A DNA stretch of 46,792 bases from NCBI GenBank assembly GCA_902764545.1, contig CACWWC010000013.1, positions 1 to 46,792 on the forward strand, read 5' to 3'. The DNA comes from an uncultured Erysipelotrichaceae bacterium (GTDB lineage Bacteria; Bacillota_I; Bacilli_A; RF39; UBA660). Below, piece after piece: positions 34,287-41,829 of the stretch (positions are counted from its first letter, which is position 1; each line of letters begins with the position of its first letter). The notes below the pieces were generated by a model. That model was not told the origin of the DNA, did not search any database, and worked only from the letters and a program-made list of their open reading frames with translations. Both the position numbers and the translations under genes were made by a program.

Positions 34287-35555
34287 CTAACGTTTCAATA
34301 AATTCTTAACTTTTCTATATAATAAAAAGCTAATCTTATATAACCTATATCTAGATTTATCAATAACCAAATCAAACTCACCAACAAGCTCATGAACACA
34401 AGCATTAAATCCACGTTTAAAATCAAATAATCCATATCCCTTAGACTTTTCATCAAAATTACCATCTATTCCGTAAAAATTAAACGCTCTATATCCATTA
34501 TCAATAGCATACTTTATCATATTATATTGAAGCAAATATTGTGAATTATACTTCATAAATTGTTTATAACTAGCCCCAAAAAGATAGTTTACCTCACAAC
34601 CATAAAGCATATACCAACCACCAGCAATTATCTTTTCAGAACCATATTCATCAATAGTATGAGTAAGAACATCAATCTTCTTTTCTAGGCGTTCCTGTTC
34701 TAAGATTACCTCTTTTAATTGTTTTTCACGTCGCCCATGTTCCTTTAACTCCTCCTGCTTTTTAATGTTCTCATCAAGACTCTTCTTAGACTTTTCCAAT
34801 AACTCTTTAAAGTTTATTTTAACAAGTAAAACTTTAACCATATCTTTGCTTTTAAGCACTTTAAACATATTCTGATAATAAGATAATGGTCTATCAACAA
34901 ACTCTCGTCTCTCAGCAGTATGTTTCATCAAATTTTTAAATTCAAATAAATTATCTAAATCAGCCTCAATTATTTCCAAAGAATTCTTCCTTGAGTTATT
35001 TATTCTCCACTTAGTACTACTTCTCATATTTTTATATGCATCATCAATAGATGAAATACCATTTAAATCAAGTACAGAAATCCATCTAGGCTCCAAATCA
35101 TCTTTTTTATCCTGATCAATATAAAAACCATTATGCCTAAATCCTAAATCCTTTAATTTGTTCATCAAAGAAGTACAAGCAGTATCAGGAACGACATCAC
35201 CATCAACAGTTCTTTTTTGATAATCAATATAAGGATTAATTTTCAAAAATAGAGCATTCTTATCCTTTAAAAACTTTTTTATTCCATCAGTAAACTTTTC
35301 TAATACTTCTAAATTATTATAATCTAATAAAAAACCACGTGGAGCATAAAACATATTTTTAAAGAACTTTATTTTTTTAGATAATAAAAGCGTTGCTGCT
35401 ACAATCTTTTTCTTATCCTTAAGTCCAACATAATAATGCTCCCACCCATTATTCTTTTTTACCTCTGCCCATAACGGTTGCTGAAAAAAACTAGTAATTG
35501 GACTATTTTCAGAGAATTCTAAAAATTCATTTTCTTCAAGTGTTACAAACTCCAT
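34287..35555 (-). CDS. FemAB-family peptidoglycan interpeptide-bridge aminoacyltransferase
   Basis: About 422 residues. Fem proteins use aminoacyl-tRNA to add residues to the lipid II stem peptide. Two GNAT-like halves are visible, and between them a charged coiled-coil arm of about 60 residues (EKSKKSLDENIKKQEELKEH and on) like the FemA helical arm. Typical blocks are FFQQPLWAEVKK, MRSSTKWRINNSRKN, GGWYMLYGCEVNYLFGAS and FNFYGIDG. It shows that the organism makes cross-bridged peptidoglycan. ATG 35555 is chosen over the closer ATG 35561 because of the GGAG spacing; the extended -10 TGGTATAAT is at 35581-35589. Confidence 0.9.
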   Translation of the reverse strand: MEFVTLEENEFLEFSENSPITSFFQQPLWAEVKKNNGWEHYYVGLKDKKKIVAATLLLSKKIKFFKNMFYAPRGFLLDYNNLEVLEKFTDGIKKFLKDKNALFLKINPYIDYQKRTVDGDVVPDTACTSLMNKLKDLGFRHNGFYIDQDKKDDLEPRWISVLDLNGISSIDDAYKNMRSSTKWRINNSRKNSLEIIEADLDNLFEFKNLMKHTAERREFVDRPLSYYQNMFKVLKSKDMVKVLLVKINFKELLEKSKKSLDENIKKQEELKEHGRREKQLKEVILEQERLEKKIDVLTHTIDEYGSEKIIAGGWYMLYGCEVNYLFGASYKQFMKYNSQYLLQYNMIKYAIDNGYRAFNFYGIDGNFDEKSKGYGLFDFKRGFNACVHELVGEFDLVIDKSRYRLYKISFLLYRKVKNLLKR

Positions 35556-35580
35556 AATCATCTCTCCTCATTCTATAAAA

Positions 35581-35589
35581 ATTATACCA
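35581..35589 (-). promoter_or_regulatory. Extended -10 promoter of the FemAB gene
   Basis: Minus strand TGGTATAAT, 26 bases before the start. Confidence 0.65.
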
Positions 35590-35590
35590 C

Positions 35591-35614
35591 AAAAAAATAC
35601 GTATAACACGCATT
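35591..35614 (-). terminator. Terminator of the 35.6-36.2 kb gene
   Basis: AATGCGT/ACGTATT on the minus strand (one G-U pair) with a five-base loop, then a T-run. Confidence 0.75.
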
Positions 35615-35621
35615 TTATAAA

Positions 35622-36176
35622 TTATAAGCTTTTAATAGGCATTTTAGGCTCATCAGAATTATCTAATTCTGCTTTTCTAAGTCCCATCATAGTGATTTCA
35701 TCATTAAACATTTGAATCAATATTGCCATCTCACTTATTTCACATACCCTTGATTTTCTTCTAACCTCATCTCCAAATAAACGATATGTACTATCTTTCA
35801 ACGAAAAAGAAGATAACTCATGACACAATCTATAATATTCATCCATATCAGTTTTATCAATATTAGAATAAACTCTAAATTGAAAACCACCATTAGAATT
35901 TTTACTTATAAACTTTTTTAAACTATCTACAGCTCTATTTATAATATCTTTTAAATGAAAAAGTGCTGAGTTAAATACCAATGAGTTATTAGAATCAAGA
36001 TTATAATCTGCAAGTTCACGAGAGATTTCATTAATTTTGCTCTTATAATAAATTCCAATATTATTAAAGTCATGATATTTTGGAAAAGAAGATTTTGCAT
36101 ATCCAATTAACTCACCAACTTGGCAAATAATTAGATCTGAATCATTCAAAATATTATCCAAATTACTATTAGGCAT
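35622..36176 (-). CDS. Hypothetical helical protein
   Basis: About 184 residues, all helical by pattern and without signal or membrane segment. ATG 36176 follows GAGGGGGTGAAATA; a longer in-frame start would overlap the promoter (TGATATGAT near 36206-36214). Some features (SSFSLKDSTYRLFGDEVRRK, MAILIQMFNDEITMMGLRKA) suggest a helical bundle, but I do not recognise a family. Confidence 0.65.
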   Translation of the reverse strand: MPNSNLDNILNDSDLIICQVGELIGYAKSSFPKYHDFNNIGIYYKSKINEISRELADYNLDSNNSLVFNSALFHLKDIINRAVDSLKKFISKNSNGGFQFRVYSNIDKTDMDEYYRLCHELSSFSLKDSTYRLFGDEVRRKSRVCEISEMAILIQMFNDEITMMGLRKAELDNSDEPKMPIKSL

Positions 36177-36233
36177 TATTTCACCCCCTCTTTGTGCAGC
36201 GAAAAGTATCATATCACAAAATATCTATAAAAA

Positions 36234-37046
36234 TCAAGATAAATTATATTTAACAACTTCACTACAAGAACCATCACCATAAGCATAACAAGGATACATA
36301 TATAATTCTTCATTATCTCCATTAATTTTTTTATAATTCACAACATTAATTACTAAAATCTTTTGATTATAAGTATCACGGCCCAATTCCAAAACACCCT
36401 CCATCTCATACCATGTATTATCTTTAATCTTAGACAAATCATTAATCTTAGCCATAAATCCACCAAAAGAACTATCCGCAGCACAACAACTTATCAAATA
36501 CTTTCCAATGCCAAAATAATTTTTAGGTAAAAAACTACTCCTCTTCAAAGTAAAACCTCTTAACCTAATAGTTTTTCCAACCAAACTTGAAGGATTAGAA
36601 TTATATACAATTTCATCACTTAACCCAGCATAATTCTCATCAATAATTTCAAAATCAACATCATCAAAACTAACATCACTATAATCATTATAAGTGTCAT
36701 TTCTATTTTTATTACTATTCTTATGAACATTCTTTTTCTTTATATTATTGCCAAAAGATTTAAAAGTACTATTTCTATTAGAAGCAAAATCAGTAGTAAG
36801 CCTACCATTTCCTGCAAAAAATAAAATAATTAATGGCAATAACAATATTAAATCAAATATAGAAAATTTATTAGACGATTTAGAAATAAATAATGAAATA
36901 CTAGTAAAAATCAAAAAAGGACAACTAATAATTATATATTTTTGCATACTAGGAGACAAATAGTTATTCATTTGATTAGACAAAATAATAAACAATATTA
37001 TTCCACAATATATCAAACAAACAAAACCTATAAATTTATTCTTCAT
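36234..37046 (-). CDS. TIGR03943-family permease partner (YcgQ-like)
   Basis: About 270 residues. Two N-terminal TM segments and a third near residue 70, then an extracytoplasmic OB-like domain with LVGKTIRLRGF, LISCCAADSSFGGFMAKI and WYEMEGVLEL, the hallmark blocks of the TIGR03943/YcgQ family. It always accompanies a UPF0718 permease, as here (ATGA overlap). A metal or thiol role for the CC pair is an inference. It is the last gene of the metal cluster. Confidence 0.82.
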   Translation of the reverse strand: MKNKFIGFVCLIYCGIILFIILSNQMNNYLSPSMQKYIIISCPFLIFTSISLFISKSSNKFSIFDLILLLPLIILFFAGNGRLTTDFASNRNSTFKSFGNNIKKKNVHKNSNKNRNDTYNDYSDVSFDDVDFEIIDENYAGLSDEIVYNSNPSSLVGKTIRLRGFTLKRSSFLPKNYFGIGKYLISCCAADSSFGGFMAKINDLSKIKDNTWYEMEGVLELGRDTYNQKILVINVVNYKKINGDNEELYMYPCYAYGDGSCSEVVKYNLS

Positions 37047-37960
37047 ATAATACTCACCACCATACAAAAAATAAATATAACTATAAATAATAGACTAATA
37101 AAAGTAAAAACAAATTTTGATTTATAATTTCCAAGTAAAACAATTGTATTTTTAATATCAATCATTGGCCCCAAAATTAAATATGCCAAAATACCTGATG
37201 CTGAAAAAGACGATAACAACGACTTTCCGACAAAAGAATCAGAAGTTGAACAAAGTGATATTAAATACGCAAACATCATCAAAACAATAATAGATAATAT
37301 ATCATTATTGCTAAATAAAATAATAGCACTTTTTGGTAAAACAACCTGAACAATACTTGCTATCAAATCTCCAATAATTAAAAACTTAACCACCTCAAAT
37401 AAGTCTATACCAGTATTTTTAAAAATACTAACCAAATGGCTATCTTTATGAATACTATATTTCTCCAATTCCTTAAATTCATCATCACAATCATGACCAT
37501 GACAACATGTCGTATCGGAATCTCCATTCTTTAAAACATCTTTTTTTCTAAAGATAATTCCCATAATAATACCAACAATTAAAGCAACTATAATACCTAA
37601 AAATATTCTCTCATAAAATAAAGATTTATTTGTATTATAAAAAGCATAATAAGTAGAAAGCAAAACTACAGGATTAATTATTGGAGAAGAAAGCATAAAA
37701 CTAATCGCAACATTTAAAGGTACTTTTTTCTTAATAAGACGCTTAGAAATTGGTATTACCGCACAATCACAAGCCGGAAGAAAAAAACCAAGTATTATTC
37801 CAATAATTGAACCAAAAAAGACATTACTAGGTATTAATTTACTTATAGTCTCACCATCAATAAACTCTTCAATAATTGCAGATATAAAAGAACCTAATAA
37901 TAAAAAAGGTAAACTTTCTAAAAAAACAGATAAAAATAATATTGAAACATTATGTATCAA
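37043..37960 (-). CDS. UPF0718/DUF318 permease (YcgR-like)
   Basis: 305 residues with about eight TM segments. GFFLPACDCAVIPISKRLIKK and MLSSPIINPVVLLSTYYAF are the conserved permease blocks. A cytoplasmic loop at about 145-160 has a CCHGHDCDDE metal-binding-like motif. The start is TTG 37960 after AGGAGGGGATTAT; no ATG lies nearby. Its position behind a ZIP transporter and a Fur-type regulator suggests metal transport. Confidence 0.82.
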   Translation of the reverse strand: MIHNVSILFLSVFLESLPFLLLGSFISAIIEEFIDGETISKLIPSNVFFGSIIGIILGFFLPACDCAVIPISKRLIKKKVPLNVAISFMLSSPIINPVVLLSTYYAFYNTNKSLFYERIFLGIIVALIVGIIMGIIFRKKDVLKNGDSDTTCCHGHDCDDEFKELEKYSIHKDSHLVSIFKNTGIDLFEVVKFLIIGDLIASIVQVVLPKSAIILFSNNDILSIIVLMMFAYLISLCSTSDSFVGKSLLSSFSASGILAYLILGPMIDIKNTIVLLGNYKSKFVFTFISLLFIVIFIFCMVVSII

Positions 37961-37971
37961 ATAATCCCCTC

Positions 37972-38706
37972 CTATTCAAAAAATGAACTACACACTATTA
38001 CAAGAACACCTATAAGAATTCCTATAATAGATAGCTTTTTATTCTGACCGTGTAATATGTGAGGAATAAGTTCAAATAATACAATATATAAAATCATACC
38101 TAAAGTAACACATATTAAAATACCAATAATAAACTCACTGACCATAGAACTAATCAAAAACATTATTAGTCCTCCAAAAAATGTTGAAAGTGATGCAAAC
38201 AATAAAGCAATTAACTTATACATATTTGATTCATGTTCCAAAGTAGATGCAACTATCATACCCATAGGAATATTATGAAGGCCAACACCTAGGGCAATCA
38301 ATAAACCAGATCTAAAAGATTCATTCGCAATATTATAAACGGCCATCCCTTCTATTACATTATGAAGAACAATCGCAACTAAAGAAACAATCCCTATATG
38401 AAGTAAATTCTCATCAGAACAATTATGATGGATACTATGATTATGATCATGTTCTGGAACAAAAATATCAAGCATCTTTAAAACAAGAACACCACATATA
38501 ATAAGAATAATAATTAATACAATAGACTCTCCCTCCATATGCTCAAACATTTCTGGAAATAAATCAAAAATAATAAGAGAGGACATAGTTCCTAAAGCAA
38601 TAGAAATCGATAAATTTTCAACATTTTTAGTATTCTTACTAAACTTAGTAAAGAAAGCCCCAACAACAAAAAATAGTCCTAATAACAAAGTAATTAATAA
38701 ACCCAT
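37972..38706 (-). CDS. ZIP-family divalent metal transporter
   Basis: 244 residues with about eight TM segments. The intramembrane metal-site motifs HNVIEGMAVY and GVGLHNIPMGM are present, and a His-rich loop HDHNHSIHHN lies between TM3 and TM4. ZIP proteins import Zn2+ (sometimes Fe2+ or Mn2+). AAGGAGG precedes the ATG. It directly follows the Fur-family gene and is surely under the same operator. Confidence 0.9.
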   Translation of the reverse strand: MGLLITLLLGLFFVVGAFFTKFSKNTKNVENLSISIALGTMSSLIIFDLFPEMFEHMEGESIVLIIILIICGVLVLKMLDIFVPEHDHNHSIHHNCSDENLLHIGIVSLVAIVLHNVIEGMAVYNIANESFRSGLLIALGVGLHNIPMGMIVASTLEHESNMYKLIALLFASLSTFFGGLIMFLISSMVSEFIIGILICVTLGMILYIVLFELIPHILHGQNKKLSIIGILIGVLVIVCSSFFE

Positions 38707-39102
38707 TTAAAATACCTCCTTACATTTTTCACAAATTCCATTGATAATGATATGACGACTATTGGGTATAAATTTATGATGATTAATAATATGATCAGTA
38801 AGTTTATCAATAAAATCACACTCTACATGAGTTAATATTCCACAATTATTACATTTTAAATAAAAATGATGATTACAACTACACCTTTCAATATATTGAT
38901 AATAAGTATTATTATCCTTACCAATCATCTTATTTAAAAGTCCATCTTTAGTTAATTTATCCACTAATCTATATATTGTAGTGATAGATGTAGTATCCTT
39001 AACCTCCAAATAAATATCTTTGATAGTAAAATCTTTATTATATTTTTTTATAATATTCAAAATAATATCTTTTTGTTTAGTATTATAATTTCCTCTTGTC
39101 AT
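38707..39102 (-). CDS. Fur-family metalloregulator (likely Zur/PerR type)
   Basis: 131 residues: an N-terminal winged helix (about 8-75, TTIYRLVDKLTKDGLLNK) and a C-terminal metal domain with CSCNHHFYLKCNNCG and CEKC, the structural zinc site. It is the first gene of an operon with a ZIP transporter, so zinc control (Zur) is the best guess; sequence alone does not separate Zur from Fur or PerR. A perfect 7-1-7 palindrome upstream is its own operator. Confidence 0.88.
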   Translation of the reverse strand: MTRGNYNTKQKDIILNIIKKYNKDFTIKDIYLEVKDTTSITTIYRLVDKLTKDGLLNKMIGKDNNTYYQYIERCSCNHHFYLKCNNCGILTHVECDFIDKLTDHIINHHKFIPNSRHIIINGICEKCKEVF

Positions 39103-39117
39103 ATAACCACCTCAATT

Positions 39118-39147
39118 TGAAAATCATTTTCATTTTCAATGATAACA
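39118..39147 (-). promoter_or_regulatory. Fur/Zur-type operator and -10 of the metal operon
   Basis: TGAAAATCATTTTCA (39118-39132) is a perfect 7-1-7 inverted repeat of the Fur-box class. On the minus strand an extended -10 TGTTATCAT (39139-39147) lies just upstream of it, so the bound regulator would cover the transcription start. Confidence 0.82.
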
Positions 39148-39152
39148 TAAAA

Positions 39153-39176
39153 AAAATAAAAAATCTACATAGATTT
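39153..39176 (-). terminator. Terminator-like hairpin upstream of the fur-type gene
   Basis: AAATCTA/TAGATTT with a two-base loop, followed on the minus strand by a T-rich tail. It insulates the metal operon from the Fic gene. Confidence 0.7.
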
Positions 39177-39213
39177 CCTTTTTTTGTATATAAAAAGAAA
39201 TGACTTAATAAAA

Positions 39214-39236
39214 GAAAAAACAATCAAAACGATTGT
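39214..39236 (-). terminator. Terminator of the second Fic gene
   Basis: ACAATC/GATTGT with a five-base loop and TTTTTTC on the minus strand, 57 bases after the Fic stop. Confidence 0.75.
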
Positions 39237-39292
39237 CATAACTTCTAAATATAAAAATAGTGACTGTAAAAAAGAAGTAATCACAACTCAAA

Positions 39293-40372
39293 TTATAAAA
39301 TATCTTTACCAACAAATACATTATAAATTTCATTATATCTATAACCAAGTTTTGCATATGTTGAATCAGAAACAATAATACCCATTTCTTCTAACTTATC
39401 AATTAAAGTTGAAACAGTATTTCTTGATACCCCCGACTCATCTTCTATTTCTTTTTTAGTAAATACTATCTGATGCATTATAGCTGGCATAATTCTATAA
39501 ATGGCATTACTTTTTAATGTTTCAATTAAAGCCATATCTTTTTCATATAATTTTTGAATACGATTTATTTTGGCAATGTAATTATTGCATTGTTCAATTA
39601 TACATTGAAGAAAAAATTTTATAAAACCTAACATATTACCATTTCTACTCTCATTTAAATATTTATGATAACTTGGTTTATATAGTTCTATTACTTCTGA
39701 TAAAAATAAAATTGGTTCTTCATTTGTAAATAATGCTAATTGAATTGGAATAAGCGCTCTACCTAGTCTACCATTTCCGTCTCTATATGCATGAATTGTT
39801 TCAAATTGTGAGTGAGAGATTGCCATATTTATAAATATTGGATCAATGTATAAATCATTCATATAGTCAAATAAATTATCTAATAATATAGGCACTTCCT
39901 CAGGTGAAGGTGGAACAAATATTGCCTCCTCAATTGTACATCCTTTAGGACCAATCCAATTTTGAACATTTCTAATTTTTCCAGGTTCCTTATTATTTCC
40001 TCGTACACTATCTAAAAGTATTTTATGCATATCATTTAATTTCCTAATATCTAATTTGTCTTTATTATTTATAAATTTTTTTGAATAATCTATAACTTTT
40101 TTTAAATTTTGGATTTCACTTGTTTCATCAGTTTTTGGCATATACTTTAAATAATACATTTCATCTTGTGAAATTTGAGTACCTTCAATTTGAGTTGATT
40201 TTAAGCTTTCACTTAATATTATAGAATCTAAAAAGAATGTTGAATCAAATTTACTATTCTTTAGATTAGATTTGTATTCACCATATTTTTCATTTGCTTC
40301 AGATATCAATGATAATAATTCTTTATCTATGTTATATTCAATTGGTAATTTGCTTACTTTAAATGACTCCAT
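39293..40372 (-). CDS. Second Fic family protein (class II) with C-terminal winged helix
   Basis: About 359 residues. The catalytic motif is HAYRDGNGRLGR (about 194-205), so the usual Pro-Phe is Ala-Tyr while the His, Asp, Gly-Asn-Gly-Arg core is intact. The inhibitory STQIEG (SxxxEG, about 59-64) is present. The C-terminus has DESGVSRNTVSTLIDKLEEM, a winged helix. It shares the domain plan of the first Fic protein but is clearly divergent and has no XRE partner; the flanking inverted repeats may be its own operator. ATG 40372 follows GAGGTGA. Confidence 0.87.
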   Translation of the reverse strand: MESFKVSKLPIEYNIDKELLSLISEANEKYGEYKSNLKNSKFDSTFFLDSIILSESLKSTQIEGTQISQDEMYYLKYMPKTDETSEIQNLKKVIDYSKKFINNKDKLDIRKLNDMHKILLDSVRGNNKEPGKIRNVQNWIGPKGCTIEEAIFVPPSPEEVPILLDNLFDYMNDLYIDPIFINMAISHSQFETIHAYRDGNGRLGRALIPIQLALFTNEEPILFLSEVIELYKPSYHKYLNESRNGNMLGFIKFFLQCIIEQCNNYIAKINRIQKLYEKDMALIETLKSNAIYRIMPAIMHQIVFTKKEIEDESGVSRNTVSTLIDKLEEMGIIVSDSTYAKLGYRYNEIYNVFVGKDIL

Positions 40373-40420
40373 ATTTTTCACCTCAAATAAAATATATCAT
40401 ATTTTTTATAAAAAGCAAAT

Positions 40421-40500
40421 AAAATGCACAATATTTTGAATATATTGTGCATTTTACCGTTTTTTTTATATTCTTTTTCACTTTTATTGTGCATTTTTAT
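40421..40500. promoter_or_regulatory. Inverted and direct ATTGTGCATTTT repeats upstream of the second Fic gene
   Basis: AAAATGCACAATAT (40421-40434) and ATATTGTGCATTTT (40442-40455) form a perfect 14-bp inverted repeat around seven bases. A third TATTGTGCATTTTTAT lies at 40485-40500. On the minus strand the sites precede an AT-rich -10 region of the Fic gene. A self-regulating role of the Fic winged helix is inferred. Confidence 0.7.
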
Positions 40501-40557
40501 ATAAAACCAAACTATATAGTTCGAATAATTCTTTTATGGTGCGAGTGTCGTAGATAT

Positions 40558-41169
40558 CTACAACTTTTTTATTAATCTTGGAGATAACTCCTCAACTCTT
40601 TTTATATCACCATTTTCGTTAACATATATTGTCTTAAAACCTAGTGATTTAGGAACATCAATATCCAATCTTTTATCATCACCAACTATTACACATTCAC
40701 TTGGTTGGTATATTCCTTGAGCCTGTCTATAAGCTAATTCATTTGGTTTCATAATACTTTCACCATAATATTCACTAAAATAATCATTGATTCCCATAGC
40801 AGTTAATCTATTTCTTTGTGATTCTTCAAAATAATTAGATAATAATACTAGTTCATATTCATTCATTGCTGCTAGCATTGATTTTATTTTTTCAGCATTT
40901 TCAGGAATTGCTTTTCTTAATTCCTGAAAGAATATTTCTAAAAAATGATTATCTAATTCACATCCTAATTTATCACCAAAAAATTTTAAGTATAGATTTC
41001 TATCATAGCTATTATATGTTTTTTCATACTCTTTCATATTTAACAAAAATTGTTTTGTCTTTTCTAAGTCTTCAATGCCATATTTTTTAAGTGTATTTGC
41101 TACATAAGATGAAAAATCTACGCCAGTAATCAAAGTACCATCGATATCAAATATTATTCTTTTTATCAT
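40558..41169 (-). CDS. HAD-family hydrolase
   Basis: About 203 residues. Motif I is FDIDGTLITG, motif II LVLLSNY, Lys in SIMKPNELAYRQAQ, and motif III/IV CVIVGDDKRLDIDVPKSLG, all in the order of haloacid-dehalogenase phosphatases with a helical cap. The substrate is unknown. ATG 41169 follows AGGTGGTTTT. It ends next to a GTAGATATCTAC palindrome. Confidence 0.85.
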   Translation of the reverse strand: MIKRIIFDIDGTLITGVDFSSYVANTLKKYGIEDLEKTKQFLLNMKEYEKTYNSYDRNLYLKFFGDKLGCELDNHFLEIFFQELRKAIPENAEKIKSMLAAMNEYELVLLSNYFEESQRNRLTAMGINDYFSEYYGESIMKPNELAYRQAQGIYQPSECVIVGDDKRLDIDVPKSLGFKTIYVNENGDIKRVEELSPRLIKKL

Positions 41170-41329
41170 AAAACCACCTAACATTAAATAGATGATTATA
41201 TTATACTATATATATTAATCTTTGTATATTATTTTGTTTTGACAAAATATTTAACCCCCTAGGTATTTTGACATTACTATCAAAATACTATGGTTTATTA
41301 TATATAATAGAAAAAATATAGTAAAACTA

Positions 41330-41358
41330 TTGAGTCGCGAATAAATGTTTGGTATAAC
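41330..41358 (+). promoter_or_regulatory. Promoter of the candidate type I toxin mRNA
   Basis: TTGAGT (41330-41335), 17 bases, TATAAC (41353-41358) with an extended TGG directly before it. It predicts a transcript starting near 41365 with AGGAACATTTAATG. Confidence 0.72.
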
Positions 41359-41364
41359 TTTATT

Positions 41365-41597
41365 AGGAACATTTAATGTGAGTGTCGTCCTCCAGTCTTG
41401 AAAAAGGAAGGAGGTAGATATCGATGAAAAAAAGAGTTTATGTGATTAAACTCCTAAGATACATCTGTATCATTTTATCACTTCTTACCTTATTGGTATT
41501 AGTCATAAAAAAATAGACACTCATCTGCTTAGATAGGGTGTCCAACTCAATTAATTGAGGCGACATTCACTTGCAACTTTAAATGTTCCTCTTTTTT
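41365..41597 (+). other. Toxin mRNA with 5'-3' long-range pairing and sequestered Shine-Dalgarno
   Basis: The predicted 5' end AGGAACATTTAA (41365-41376) is the exact complement of TTAAATGTTCCT (41579-41590). GTGAGTGTCG (41378-41387) pairs with CGACATTCAC (41561-41570, one G-U), and CCTC (41389-41392) pairs with GAGG (41557-41560). Alternatively, CCTCC (41389-41393) can pair with the ribosome site GGAGG (41410-41414). The 3' part also has GACAC/GTGTC and CTCAATTAATTGAG hairpins and ends in TCTTTTTTATTTT. This architecture is typical of type I toxin messengers. Confidence 0.72.
41424..41516 (+). CDS. Candidate type I toxin, 30-residue membrane peptide
   Basis: The gene encodes 30 residues: a basic start (MKKRVYVIKLLR), one hydrophobic helix (YICIILSLLTLLVLVI, about 13-28) and a KK end. 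Size and charge are those of Fst/TxpA/Ldr-type toxins that act in the inner membrane. AAGGAAGGAGG precedes the ATG with nine bases between. The messenger has the long-range pairing described in the adjoining entry, and an antisense promoter lies downstream. It matches no family I know by sequence, so the call rests on architecture. Confidence 0.7.
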   Translation: MKKRVYVIKLLRYICIILSLLTLLVLVIKK

Positions 41598-41625
41598 ATT
41601 TTATGCAAGTTTTCTTGCTAAATAC

Positions 41626-41654
41626 ATAATAACATAAAAAAGAACTTTTTGCAA
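41626..41654 (-). promoter_or_regulatory. Candidate antisense (antitoxin RNA) promoter
   Basis: Minus strand TTGCAA (41649-41654), 17 bases, TATTAT (41626-41631) with TGT before the -10. It would start an RNA near 41618 running antisense to the 3' part of the toxin mRNA. It overlaps the tRNA terminator stem, so it needs testing. Confidence 0.5.
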
Positions 41655-41659
41655 GTTCT
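41635..41659 (-). terminator. tRNA-Leu terminator
   Basis: AGAACTT/AAGTTCT (41641-41647 with 41653-41659), followed by TTTTTT on the minus strand. Confidence 0.8.
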
Positions 41660-41698
41660 CTATATATAAAGTTCGAATAGTTCGAACAGATTCGTCAC

Positions 41699-41785
41699 TG
41701 GTGCTTCCATCCGGACTTGAACCGGAACTCTATCGCTAGAAGCAGATTTTGAGTCTGCCGCGTCTACCAATTCCGCCATGGAAGC
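41699..41785 (-). tRNA. tRNA-Leu(CAA)
   Basis: An 87-base tRNA with encoded CCA. The acceptor stem is GCTTCCA/TGGAAGC, the D-loop contains AATTGGTAGACG, and the anticodon arm is GCAGA-CTCAAAA-TCTGC (anticodon CAA, reading UUG). A long variable arm is present as in class II tRNAs, and the T-arm is CCGGTTCAAGTCCGG. An extended -10 (TGTTATAAT, 41796-41804) lies 10 bases upstream. Confidence 0.95.
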
Positions 41786-41795
41786 AACTAAAAAA

Positions 41796-41804
41796 ATTAT
41801 AACA
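41796..41804 (-). promoter_or_regulatory. Extended -10 promoter of tRNA-Leu
   Basis: Minus strand TGTTATAAT, 10 bases upstream of the mature 5' end. Confidence 0.68.
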
Positions 41805-41829
41805 TAACAATAATAAAAAAGAAAGATTT

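Noticed and set aside
39184-39378. Plus-strand 64-codon frame
   Set aside because: Contains two terminator hairpins and the 3' end of the Fic gene on the other strand; no ribosome site or promoter.
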